Shown: positions 26,708 to 34,150 of the stretch, piece by piece
Numbering within the stretch: position 1 is the stretch's first letter
How the letters are laid out: each line of letters begins with the position of its first letter
Assembly (NCBI GenBank): GCA_028821575.1
Contig: JAPPFW010000008.1
Location: forward strand, 1-58,854
Reading direction: 5' to 3'
From: a bacterium
GTDB lineage: Bacteria; Actinomycetota; Acidimicrobiia; Spongiisociales; Spongiisociaceae
DNA length: 58,854 bases
Notes under the pieces: generated by a model
Seen by the model: the letters and a program-made list of their open reading frames with translations, nothing else
Databases searched by the model: none
Told to the model about the DNA's origin: nothing
Translations under genes and position numbers: made by a program

Positions 26708-28036
26708 ATGGTTGAAATGACGTATCCTTTGGGAAGCCCACTTGCCCGCAGCCGGATCGGGCCCGGCCGGAAGGGAACCCGAGAGTATCGGCGGGACGTG
26801 GCCAACAACCGGCACTCGATCGGACTGCCCGCCGAGACCCTCGCTGAGATCGAAGCCGAGGACATCGTTCTCCCTGGCCTGGATGTGGTGAGGCGTTACC
26901 GGCTACAACGGGTCCGAGATCGCCTTAGAGACCTCGACTATGCGGGCATCATCCTCTACGACCCGGTACACATCCGCTACGCGTGCGATGCCACCAACAT
27001 GACCCTGTGGAGCGCGCACAACCCCTGCCGTTACCTCTGGGTGGGAGCCGAGGGCCCCATGATTCTCTTCGACTTCTCGGAGACCGCATTCCTGGCAGGA
27101 CACAACCCCCTGGTGGACGAGGTACGGCCGGCTACCCAGTGGATGTACGAACTCGCGGGGATCGAGATGGAGCGCTATCTGCGTAGGTGGTCCTCCGAGT
27201 TGGCCTCCGTGGTAGCGGAGCACGGGTCGGGCAACCGGCGGGTGGCAATCGATCGGGCCAGTCCTGATGCCATTCACGCCCTGGATCAGCGGGGACTCGA
27301 GCTCCGCAACGGGGGCGAGGTCATGGAGGTGGCTCGCTCGGTGAAGAGCCCGGAGGAGGTCACCCTGATGCGAGCCGCGCTGGTGGCGGCCGAGCATTCC
27401 GTGGAAGCGATGAGGGCTTCACTCGAGCCCGGCATGACCGAACTGGACTTGTGGGCGATCCTCCACGCGGAGAACATCCGCCGTGGAGGTGAGTGGATCG
27501 AGAATCGTTTCCTCTGTTCCGGTCCGCGGACCAACCCCTGGTTCCACGAGGCCGCCGGGCGGGTGATCGAGGACGGGGATCTGGTGGCGTTCGACACCGA
27601 CCTGATAGGCATCTTCGGGATGTGCGTCGACATCTCGCGCACCTGGATCGCCGGCTCCCGGCGGCCCAATGCCAACCAGCTGGATGTCTTTGCCCGCGCT
27701 GAGGAGACGATCCACCGCAATATCGAGATGGTGCGCCCGGGGGTCACCTTCCGGGAGCTCACCTTCGACTCCTGGGCTCCCGACGCCGACGAGTTCAACA
27801 GTTATTCGAACCAGTACCACGGGGTGGGAATGGCCGACGAGTGGCCGATGATCGTGTTGCCGCACACCTGGGACCAGGCCGGCTACGACGGAGTGGTGGA
27901 GCCTGGGATGGTGCTCTGCGTCGAGTCCTTCGTGGGGAGGCGGGGTTGGGGAGAGGGGGTCAAGCTCGAGCAGCAGGTGCTGGTGACCGAGGATGGTTAC
28001 GAGCTTCTGTCCCGGTATCCGATCGGCCTCCGGTGA
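26708..28036 (+). CDS. dddP: DMSP lyase DddP-type M24-fold metalloenzyme, copy 1
   Basis: 442 aa from ATG 26708; a GTG at 26630 is possible but adds an unconserved tail. The creatinase/M24 fold has metal ligands D296, D298, D308, H371, E406 and E421. With this start, H371, E406 and E421 match, and the aspartates are one off, the numbering I recall for Ruegeria lacuscaerulensis DddP (295/297/307/371/406/421). D377, the DddP catalytic base, is also present (HGVGMADEWP). GGEWIENRF, SGPRTNPWF and DPVHIRYA agree with DddP rather than with Xaa-Pro peptidases. Predicted reaction: dimethylsulfoniopropionate to dimethyl sulfide plus acrylate. First gene of a six-gene overlapping operon. Confidence 0.85.
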   Translation: MVEMTYPLGSPLARSRIGPGRKGTREYRRDVANNRHSIGLPAETLAEIEAEDIVLPGLDVVRRYRLQRVRDRLRDLDYAGIILYDPVHIRYACDATNMTLWSAHNPCRYLWVGAEGPMILFDFSETAFLAGHNPLVDEVRPATQWMYELAGIEMERYLRRWSSELASVVAEHGSGNRRVAIDRASPDAIHALDQRGLELRNGGEVMEVARSVKSPEEVTLMRAALVAAEHSVEAMRASLEPGMTELDLWAILHAENIRRGGEWIENRFLCSGPRTNPWFHEAAGRVIEDGDLVAFDTDLIGIFGMCVDISRTWIAGSRRPNANQLDVFARAEETIHRNIEMVRPGVTFRELTFDSWAPDADEFNSYSNQYHGVGMADEWPMIVLPHTWDQAGYDGVVEPGMVLCVESFVGRRGWGEGVKLEQQVLVTEDGYELLSRYPIGLR

Positions 28037-29358
28037 CGACCGGCCGGGACCCATTCGGACCGCGTGTTGGCAACCGGATCGGCCCGAGTGGGGTTGGCGG
28101 CGCGGAATACCGGCGGGCCGTGGCCGACAACTGGCACTCCATCGGCCTACCGCCGGACGCCCTCGCGGAGATAGAGGCCGCCGGGATCGTTCTTCCCGAC
28201 TTGGACGTGGTGCGCCGCTACCGGTGGGGCCGGGTGCGAAGCCGGTTGCGGGAACTGGACTACGCGGGGATCGTTCTCTACGACCCGGTTCACATCCGCT
28301 ACGCCTCCGACACCACCAACATGTCCCTGTGGACCGCTCACAACCCCTGCCGGTACCTGTGGGTCGGCGCCGAGGGTCCCATGATCCTGTTCGACTACGG
28401 CGATGCGGCCTTCCTGGCCGGGCACGCCCGACTGGTCGAGGAGGTACGGCCCGCCACCCAGTGGATGTACGAGTTGTCCGGGATCGAGATGGACCGGAAC
28501 CTGCGCCGGTGGTCCGCCGAACTGGCCTCCGTGGTGGAGGAACACGGTGATGGGAACCGTCGGGTCGCTATCGATCGGGCGAGTCCCGACGCCATCCACG
28601 CCCTGGAGGGGCGCGGACTCGAACTCCGCAACGGCGGGGAGGTCATGGAGGTCGCCCGATCCGTCAAGAGCCCCGAGGAGATCACGCTGATAAGGGCGGC
28701 GACCGTAGTGACCGATCGCTCCCTGGACGCTATGCGTGCGGCTCTCGAACCGGGTGTCACTGAGCTGGAGCTCTGGGCTGTGCTCCACTCGGAGAACGTG
28801 CGCCGGGGTGGAGAGTGGCTAGAGACCCGCCTGCTGTCCTCCGGCCCCCGCACCAACCCGTGGTTCCAGGAGGCGTCCGCCCGGGTGATCGAGGACGGTG
28901 ACCTCGTGGCCTTCGACACCGACCTGATCGGCCCGTTCGGGATGTGCGTGGACATCTCGAGAACGTGGATCGCCGGTGACAAACCTCCGAATGCCCACCA
29001 ACTCGATGTGTTCGGGCGGGCGGAGGAGATGATCCACCGCAACATGGCGATGCTCCGTCCCGGCATTACCTTCCGCGAACTGACCTTCGACACCTACGTG
29101 CCGGATGTGGAGCGGTTCCGTCACTACACCACGCAGTTCCACGGGGTGGGCATGGCGGACGAGTGGCCGATGATCGTCTATCCCGACACCTGGGACCAGT
29201 CCGGTTGGGACGGCGTGGTGGAGGCCGGAATGGTGCTGTGCGTAGAGTCCTTCGTGGGTCGGTGGGGCCGGGGGGAGGGCGTCAAGCTGGAGCAGCAGGT
29301 GTTGGTGACCGATCGCGGAGCCGAGCTGCTCTCCGGCTACCCTCTCGGGCTGCGATGA
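28033..29358 (+). CDS. dddP: DMSP lyase DddP-type enzyme, tandem copy 2
   Basis: 441 aa from GTG 28033, which overlaps the first copy's stop as GTGA. It is colinear and closely similar to copy 1 over its whole length except the first 25 residues, so it is a tandem paralogue. All DddP metal ligands are retained (D295, D297, D307, H370, E405, E420), as is the catalytic aspartate D376 in HGVGMADEWP. The GGEWLETRLLSSGPRTNPWFQE segment is, from memory, even closer to marine DddP than copy 1. The stop overlaps the soxA-like start (ATGA). The copies may differ in substrate or kinetics, or act as a heterodimer, since M24-fold enzymes dimerise. Confidence 0.85.
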   Translation: MTTGRDPFGPRVGNRIGPSGVGGAEYRRAVADNWHSIGLPPDALAEIEAAGIVLPDLDVVRRYRWGRVRSRLRELDYAGIVLYDPVHIRYASDTTNMSLWTAHNPCRYLWVGAEGPMILFDYGDAAFLAGHARLVEEVRPATQWMYELSGIEMDRNLRRWSAELASVVEEHGDGNRRVAIDRASPDAIHALEGRGLELRNGGEVMEVARSVKSPEEITLIRAATVVTDRSLDAMRAALEPGVTELELWAVLHSENVRRGGEWLETRLLSSGPRTNPWFQEASARVIEDGDLVAFDTDLIGPFGMCVDISRTWIAGDKPPNAHQLDVFGRAEEMIHRNMAMLRPGITFRELTFDTYVPDVERFRHYTTQFHGVGMADEWPMIVYPDTWDQSGWDGVVEAGMVLCVESFVGRWGRGEGVKLEQQVLVTDRGAELLSGYPLGLR

Positions 29359-31577
29359 CTCGCCCGGGCAAGGTGATCGACTTCGACGGGACGCAGGTCC
29401 CGTTCGAGGCGGGTGACACGGTCCTGACAGCTGTTTTCCGAGCCGGTCTGAGGCCGTGGGGCGGATGCCTGTGCGCCGACGGCGACTGCCCCTACTGCCT
29501 GGTCACCCTCGGGGGAGTCTCGTACGTTCGCGCCTGCCGGACTTCGGCCGTCGAAGGCATGAAGGTCGCCTCGCATCCGTCCGGCGGGTACCCGCCCCTT
29601 CCATCGTCCACCCGAGCGCCCACCGGCGAGAGTGCGGTCGGCTTCGAGATGGTCCATTGCGACACCGTGGTGATCGGCCAGGGTCGTTCGGGGAGGGAGG
29701 CGGCTGCCGAGGCCGAGGAGAGAGGACGCAGGGTGGTCACCCTCGACGCGCGGGCCGGCACGGAAGCGGTCGGCGTATATCCCGGTCCGGAGGTGGTGGC
29801 CCGGACACCTGAAGGCATGGCGAGGATCTTCAGCGAGGAGGTCGTGGTGGCGACCGGGTCGGTCGAGGTGCAGCCCGTATGTCCCGGGAACCAGCTGGCC
29901 GGCATCCTGACCAGGCGGGCAGCCGAGGGGCTGGCAGCTTCCGGAGTGGATCTGGGAAGGGTGGTATCGGTCGGTAGGCCACCGGAGGGAGTGGGCCACG
30001 AGCCGGCCCAGGGCAGGTTGGTCGGCTTCGAGGGGGAAGGAGTGGTGCGGCGGGTGGTTACCCGGGACGAGGAGACCGGCGCCGAACGCGCATATCCATG
30101 CGATACCGCCGTGGTCGGTCTCGGATCGGGTCCGCGGGACACGCTCGCCCGGATGGCCCACGGCTTGCCGGGAGCGCGCGCGGTGGGCAGCGCCGCCGGA
30201 CATCTTGACCGGCCGCCCGTACCCGAGGCGGGCGTCGTCTGCCCGTGTTCCGTTGTGACGGTGGATGACCTTCGGTCGGTCTGGGAGCGCGGGTTCCAAG
30301 AGTTGGAGTTGATCAAGCGGTCCACGCTGGCCGGTACGGGCGCCTGCCAGGGGGCCGTCTGCATGCCGCACGTGCGCAGCTTCGTGGCTGCAGGAGGGCA
30401 AGAACTGCCTCCGTCGTTCACCGCTCGTCCGGTGGTCACCCAGATCACGATGGGCGAGGCCGCGGCGGGCTGGTACCACCATCCCGACCGGCGGACCGCC
30501 CTCCACGACGAGCATCTCGCTCTCGGAGCCATGATGGAACGATCCGGTGGTTGGCTCAGGCCCTGGACGTACGGCGACCCGGACCGCGAGTACTGGGCGG
30601 TCCGGTCCGGGGTGTCGATCTGCGACGTGAGCACCTTGGGGAAGACCCTGGCGTCGGGACCCGACGCGGACGCGTTCCTCGAGCGCATCTACCCCGCCAG
30701 CATCACCTCGCTCCGCCCAGGCCGGGCGAAGTACGTCCTGGTCCTCGACGAGCGCGGCTACGTGTTCGACGACGGGCTGGTGTGCCGCGAGGGCCCGAAC
30801 CGGTTCCTCCTTACCTCCACCTCCGCCGGCGCCGGCCACTTCGAGATGTGGCTCCGCGACTGGGCGGAGGCCTGGGGGATGGACGTGAGGATCCTGGACC
30901 GGACCGCCTCCTGGGGGGCGATCAACGTCACCGGTCCCCGGTCCGGTGAGCTCCTCTCCAGGCTCGGCGCCGCTGATCGGCTGCCGCCTTTCATGGGCCA
31001 CACTGAGATGGAGGTGGCGGGTGTCGCGTGCCGGGTCATGAGGCTGAGCTTCACGGGCGAGATCTCCTACGAGCTCCACCACCAGGCGATTCGATCCCGA
31101 CACCTCTGGCACACCTTGATGGAGTCCGGCGCCGACCTGGACGTGTGGCCGCACGGGCTCGAGGTGCTGGAGGAGTTGCGTCTCGAGAAGGGCCACATCC
31201 TGGTGGGGGTGGACAGCCTGTCCGACTCCACCCCCCGCCGGCTGGGCCACGGCTGGGCGGTCCGGACGGACAAGGCGGACTTCCTGGGTCGCCTCGCAGT
31301 GGCCCGAACCTCTCGGATGGACCTGGACAAGCTGCTGGTGGGCTTGGAGATGGAAGGGGCTCCGCCGCCCCAGGGCGCCATCCTGCGCGTGGAGGGCGCC
31401 TACGCCGGGTTCGTGACCTCCACCGCCTGGTCCCGGGCGCTGGGTCGCTCGGTGATGCTGGCCTGGCTCTACGCTCGGGACGGGGGGTTTCCCGGCGACA
31501 TACTGATCGATGGACGCCCGGCTCGGAGAGTGACGGTGCCTTTCTACGACCCGGAGGGCGCACGTGTCCGCGCCTGA
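29355..31577 (+). CDS. soxA: Sarcosine oxidase alpha subunit-like protein (ferredoxin-FAD-GcvT fusion)
   Basis: 740 aa from ATG 29355 in an ATGA overlap with dddP copy 2; canonical alpha subunits are near 1000. Order: N-terminal ferredoxin-like domain with C40-x4-C45-x2-C48-x12-C61, a full [2Fe-2S] set; a shortened dinucleotide-binding domain (VVIGQGRSG, then VVVATGS); a BFD/SoxA-A3-like segment with CPC and CQGAVC; and a folate-binding GcvT domain (about 375-740) with WGAINVTGPRSGELL. In the sarcosine oxidase complex this subunit passes the methyl group to tetrahydrofolate. The next gene starts 14 nt before its stop. An opine/proline-dehydrogenase-like variant cannot be excluded. Confidence 0.82.
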   Translation: MTRPGKVIDFDGTQVPFEAGDTVLTAVFRAGLRPWGGCLCADGDCPYCLVTLGGVSYVRACRTSAVEGMKVASHPSGGYPPLPSSTRAPTGESAVGFEMVHCDTVVIGQGRSGREAAAEAEERGRRVVTLDARAGTEAVGVYPGPEVVARTPEGMARIFSEEVVVATGSVEVQPVCPGNQLAGILTRRAAEGLAASGVDLGRVVSVGRPPEGVGHEPAQGRLVGFEGEGVVRRVVTRDEETGAERAYPCDTAVVGLGSGPRDTLARMAHGLPGARAVGSAAGHLDRPPVPEAGVVCPCSVVTVDDLRSVWERGFQELELIKRSTLAGTGACQGAVCMPHVRSFVAAGGQELPPSFTARPVVTQITMGEAAAGWYHHPDRRTALHDEHLALGAMMERSGGWLRPWTYGDPDREYWAVRSGVSICDVSTLGKTLASGPDADAFLERIYPASITSLRPGRAKYVLVLDERGYVFDDGLVCREGPNRFLLTSTSAGAGHFEMWLRDWAEAWGMDVRILDRTASWGAINVTGPRSGELLSRLGAADRLPPFMGHTEMEVAGVACRVMRLSFTGEISYELHHQAIRSRHLWHTLMESGADLDVWPHGLEVLEELRLEKGHILVGVDSLSDSTPRRLGHGWAVRTDKADFLGRLAVARTSRMDLDKLLVGLEMEGAPPPQGAILRVEGAYAGFVTSTAWSRALGRSVMLAWLYARDGGFPGDILIDGRPARRVTVPFYDPEGARVRA

Positions 31578-31971
31578 TCGCTTCGAGAGGCTGGAGGCCA
31601 CCAGGATCGTCGCCGACCCCGGGGCGCTCGACGGGATCGAATCGCCGGACGACGGGCGCTTGATGCGTCTGGCCCCTGACGACCTGCTCGTGCTACCGGC
31701 CCTGGCGCGGGTCGACGTAGCCGACCGGTACGCCATCATCGAGCCCGAGGCCGGCTTCTCGGCGGCCTGGTTCGGCCGCTCCCAACTGGCTCGTCTGCAA
31801 GCCGTGTCGGCCTGGGAGTTTCCCCGGCACCGTCCGGCGGTCGCCCAGGGGCACCTTGCCGGCATACCGGTCAAGATGCTCTTCGACGAGGGCGGGGTTC
31901 GGGTCCTAGTGCCGGCCGTGCTGGCGCACCACCTGGAGGAGCGTCTCGGTCTGGGGGATAGGCGGGAATGA
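31564..31971 (+). CDS. soxG: Sarcosine oxidase gamma subunit-like protein
   Basis: 135 aa from GTG 31564, overlapping soxA by 14 nt. It is weakly conserved, as SoxG usually is. LLVLPALARVDVADRY, the AAWFGRSQ segment and WEFPRHRPAVAQGHLAGIPVKMLF resemble the T-fold-like gamma subunit. Assignment rests partly on position: in the four-subunit oxidase all of B, D, A and G are encoded together. The gamma subunit helps assemble the complex. The stop overlaps soxB in ATGA. Confidence 0.68.
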   Translation: MSAPDRFERLEATRIVADPGALDGIESPDDGRLMRLAPDDLLVLPALARVDVADRYAIIEPEAGFSAAWFGRSQLARLQAVSAWEFPRHRPAVAQGHLAGIPVKMLFDEGGVRVLVPAVLAHHLEERLGLGDRRE

Positions 31972-33182
31972 ACGAGTTCATCGAAGCCCAGGTGGCCTTC
32001 GGGTGGGAGGACCTCCGATCGTCCTACGACGTGGTGATCGTCGGGGGAGGCGGGCATGGCCTGTCGACCGCCTATCACCTGGCTACCCGCCACGGGATGA
32101 CGAACGTGGCGGTTCTGGAACGTGGCTACATCGGATCGGGCAACTCCGGTCGTAACACCACCATCATCCGGGCGAACTACGGAATCCCCGAGGCGGTCCG
32201 CTTCTACCAGCGGAGCGTCGACCTCTACTCCAGGTTGGAGGAGGAGACCGGGCGCTGGATCATGCACGACCGCAAGGGCCTCCTGTGGCTGGTCCACGGG
32301 GTTCCCGGTACTCGCAACGAGAGGGCCCGCTCCATCGTGAACCAGGCCTTCGGGGCCGACACCGTGTACGTGACGCCGGAGGAAGTGAGCAAGATCTGTC
32401 CGGAGGTGGACCTGAACGCGGGGGGAGGCGAGTACCGGGTCACGGGTGGCACCTACAGTCCCCACGCCGCCACGGCGCGCCATGATCGGGTGGTGTGGGC
32501 GCTGGCGGAGGGCGCCATGAAGCTGGGGGTCCACGTCCACCAGCGCACCGCGGTGACCGGCCTGCTCAAGTCCAGAGACCGGGTGACGGGTGTCCTGACC
32601 GACCGGGGACCGGTGGCGGCCGGCGTGGTCGTGAGCGCGGTGGGAGGCCATGTGTCGACCCTGGCGGCCATGGCTGGGGTGCGGTTACCGATCCGAACCC
32701 ATCCTCTCCAGGCGTTCGTCACCAACCACTACGCCCGTTCCTTCCGGCCCATCGTGGCCTCGGCGGACATGGGTTTCTACGTAAGCCAGACGCCCAGAGG
32801 AGAGATGCTCCTGGGTGCCGGCATCGACAGCCAGCCCAGTTACTCGTACCGTTCCAGCTACGAGTTCCTCTCGCACTGTTCGCTTCCCGCGGTAACCCTG
32901 CTCCCGTTCCTGAAGAACCTGACCATCCTGCGCCAGTGGGCCGGCGTCTGTGACATGTCGGTCGACATGTCCCCGATCATGGGATACACGGGGGTGGACG
33001 GCTTCCTGGTCACGACCGGCTGGGGAACCTGGGGTTTCAAGGGAATCCCGGCCGGCGGCGAGCAGATGGCGGAGCTCATAGCCGGCGACCGCACGCCCGA
33101 GTTGATCGCCCCGTTCTCCCTGAACCGCTTCAAGGAGGACCGGTTGATGTTCGATCCCGGTTCGACGGGGACAACCCACTGA
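31968..33182 (+). CDS. soxB: Sarcosine oxidase beta subunit-like FAD oxidoreductase
   Basis: 404 aa, the usual SoxB length. An N-terminal FAD-binding VVIVGGGGHGLSTAYHLA (GxGxxG variant) lies near residue 22. GNSGRNTTIIRANY, IMHDRKGLLWLVHG and the C-terminal TGWGTWGFKGIPAGGEQMAEL are strong SoxB signatures, including the histidine/arginine-rich flavin-proximal segments. It oxidises the N-methyl C-N bond of sarcosine, yielding glycine and formaldehyde or methylene-tetrahydrofolate with SoxA. The start overlaps soxG by 4 nt and the stop overlaps soxD by one base. Confidence 0.92.
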   Translation: MNEFIEAQVAFGWEDLRSSYDVVIVGGGGHGLSTAYHLATRHGMTNVAVLERGYIGSGNSGRNTTIIRANYGIPEAVRFYQRSVDLYSRLEEETGRWIMHDRKGLLWLVHGVPGTRNERARSIVNQAFGADTVYVTPEEVSKICPEVDLNAGGGEYRVTGGTYSPHAATARHDRVVWALAEGAMKLGVHVHQRTAVTGLLKSRDRVTGVLTDRGPVAAGVVVSAVGGHVSTLAAMAGVRLPIRTHPLQAFVTNHYARSFRPIVASADMGFYVSQTPRGEMLLGAGIDSQPSYSYRSSYEFLSHCSLPAVTLLPFLKNLTILRQWAGVCDMSVDMSPIMGYTGVDGFLVTTGWGTWGFKGIPAGGEQMAELIAGDRTPELIAPFSLNRFKEDRLMFDPGSTGTTH

Positions 33183-33409
33183 TGGTCCTGCGTCTGGCCT
33201 GCCCCCACTGCGGTCCCCGCCCGGTCGACGAGTGGATCTACGGAGAGGTTCCCGACCCTCCCGACTACCTGACCGAAGCCGACGAACGTGATGTCGACCG
33301 AGGCTTCATGATGAGCAATACGGAGGGAGCAAAGCAGGAGCGCTGGTTCCACGACGGAGGCTGCCGCCGGTGGCACGCCATCGGAAGGGACACGACCCTC
33401 GACTACTGA
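33182..33409 (+). CDS. soxD: Sarcosine oxidase delta subunit-like zinc protein
   Basis: 75 aa starting in a TGATG overlap with soxB. It matches SoxD: N-terminal CPHCGPRPVDEW (two zinc cysteines), a conserved acidic middle, EERW-like KQERWFHDGGCRRWHAIGRDT with the other zinc ligands (His and Cys). SoxD binds zinc and is needed for complex assembly. It is the last gene of the six-gene operon dddP-dddP-soxA-soxG-soxB-soxD. Confidence 0.92.
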   Translation: MVLRLACPHCGPRPVDEWIYGEVPDPPDYLTEADERDVDRGFMMSNTEGAKQERWFHDGGCRRWHAIGRDTTLDY

Positions 33410-33544
33410 GCACCGAGGCCCAAGTTCCGTTCCTGCTGCAAACACCGAGTTACTAACTACTGATAACTAGCTATACGGACAATGAGAGCCGTTCGGTGAG
33501 GGGTTTCCCCGCCTCCCGATGCGTATTACGACGAGTCTGGAAGT

Positions 33545-33796
33545 ATGACGATGCTCAGTTTCAGATTGGCTGCCGAGGAGGTGGCGAAGGTCGGCCGGTG
33601 GGCCGAAAGGCTAGGAGTGGGAAGGTCGGAATTGATCCGTGAGTCGTTGCGCCGGTACCTCACGTGGCTGGAATCAGCGGATGACTCCAAGCGGTGGGAG
33701 GCTGAGCCGCTGAGGGAAGAGGAGTCGGCGATCGCGGCGATCGCGGACTGGGGAGTTGCGGAGGAGTGGTCGGATTGGACCGATGCGACAGGGTGA
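33545..33796 (+). CDS. Ribbon-helix-helix antitoxin (MazE/CopG-like)
   Basis: 83 aa. The N-terminal MTMLSFRLAAEEVAKVGRWAERLGVGRSELIRESLRRYLTWLE is a clear ribbon-helix-helix: a short strand, two helices and the GRSELIRE turn. The acidic C-terminal tail would wrap the toxin. Its stop lies inside the toxin gene (14-nt overlap), a standard antitoxin-toxin coupling. RHH antitoxins repress their own operon. The 135 bp upstream to soxD holds an A/C-rich degenerate heptad patch near 33453-33472 and nothing else I can name. Confidence 0.8.
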   Translation: MTMLSFRLAAEEVAKVGRWAERLGVGRSELIRESLRRYLTWLESADDSKRWEAEPLREEESAIAAIADWGVAEEWSDWTDATG

Positions 33797-34091
33797 GGTC
33801 TGGTTCGCCGCGACGCCTGGAGGAGACCATCCGGTTCTCATCCTGACTCGCGATCCGGTTGCTGCTCGGATCGGGTTCGTGGTGGTCGCTGCGCTCACCA
33901 GATCCCGCCGCGGACTCGTGTCTGAACTGTTCCTGACGGCGCAGCGCGATGGCGTACCCACGGACTGTGTCGTGAATTTCGACAACATCCACACCATCCC
34001 GCGCTCCTCCTTCCGCCGCCTGGTCTTGAAGTCGCGTCCGGGGCGCATCGTCGAAGCCTGCAGGGTGCTCCGCGACGCCACCGGGTGCTGA
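33783..34091 (+). CDS. MazF/PemK-family toxin endoribonuclease
   Basis: 102 aa from ATG 33783. It has MRQGEVWFAATPGGDHPVLILTRD, the PemK/MazF opening with the basic/aromatic RNA-binding loop, then VVVAALTRSRRGL and the VNFDNIHTIPRSSFRRLV segment containing the conserved N-D and phosphate-contacting residues. It cleaves single-stranded mRNA when antitoxin is lost. It is translationally coupled to the RHH antitoxin. Its stop is 2 bp from the dispersed repeat shared with 38105-38160. Confidence 0.88.
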   Translation: MRQGEVWFAATPGGDHPVLILTRDPVAARIGFVVVAALTRSRRGLVSELFLTAQRDGVPTDCVVNFDNIHTIPRSSFRRLVLKSRPGRIVEACRVLRDATGC

Positions 34092-34092
34092 A

Positions 34093-34150
34093 CCCAAGAA
34101 GAAACCGACAACGGGTAACCCTCCATGGGCTGAGGATCACCTCCGATCAG
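34093..34150. repeat. Dispersed repeat, copy A (with heptads)
   Basis: It begins with 20 bases identical to 38105-38124 (cccaagaagaaaccgacaac) and continues for about 38 further bases with scattered substitutions and a short indel. It contains in-phase heptads aaccgac, aacgggt and aaccctc. It overlaps the TGA stop of the minus-strand histidine kinase (tca, 34147-34149) and follows the mazF-like stop at once. Confidence 0.8.

Noticed and set aside
26708..29358. Ectoine hydrolase (DoeA) or Xaa-Pro peptidase for the two M24-fold proteins
   Set aside because: DoeA is also M24-like and a class III aminotransferase, a EutB-like enzyme and a PhyH protein occur in the window, but those lie 22 kb away. 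The HGVGxxDEWP and GGEW...SGPRTNPWF segments fit DddP better.
29355..31577. DMSP demethylase DmdA
   Set aside because: DmdA is a free GcvT-family protein of about 370 aa. This protein has fused ferredoxin and dinucleotide-binding domains and lies beside SoxB, D and G.
29337..32651. 1104-codon open frame on the minus strand opposite the soxA-soxG-soxB genes
   Set aside because: It is a GC-rich mirror frame of real genes. The translation is Arg/Pro/His-rich without any domain, while the plus-strand frames carry clear family motifs.
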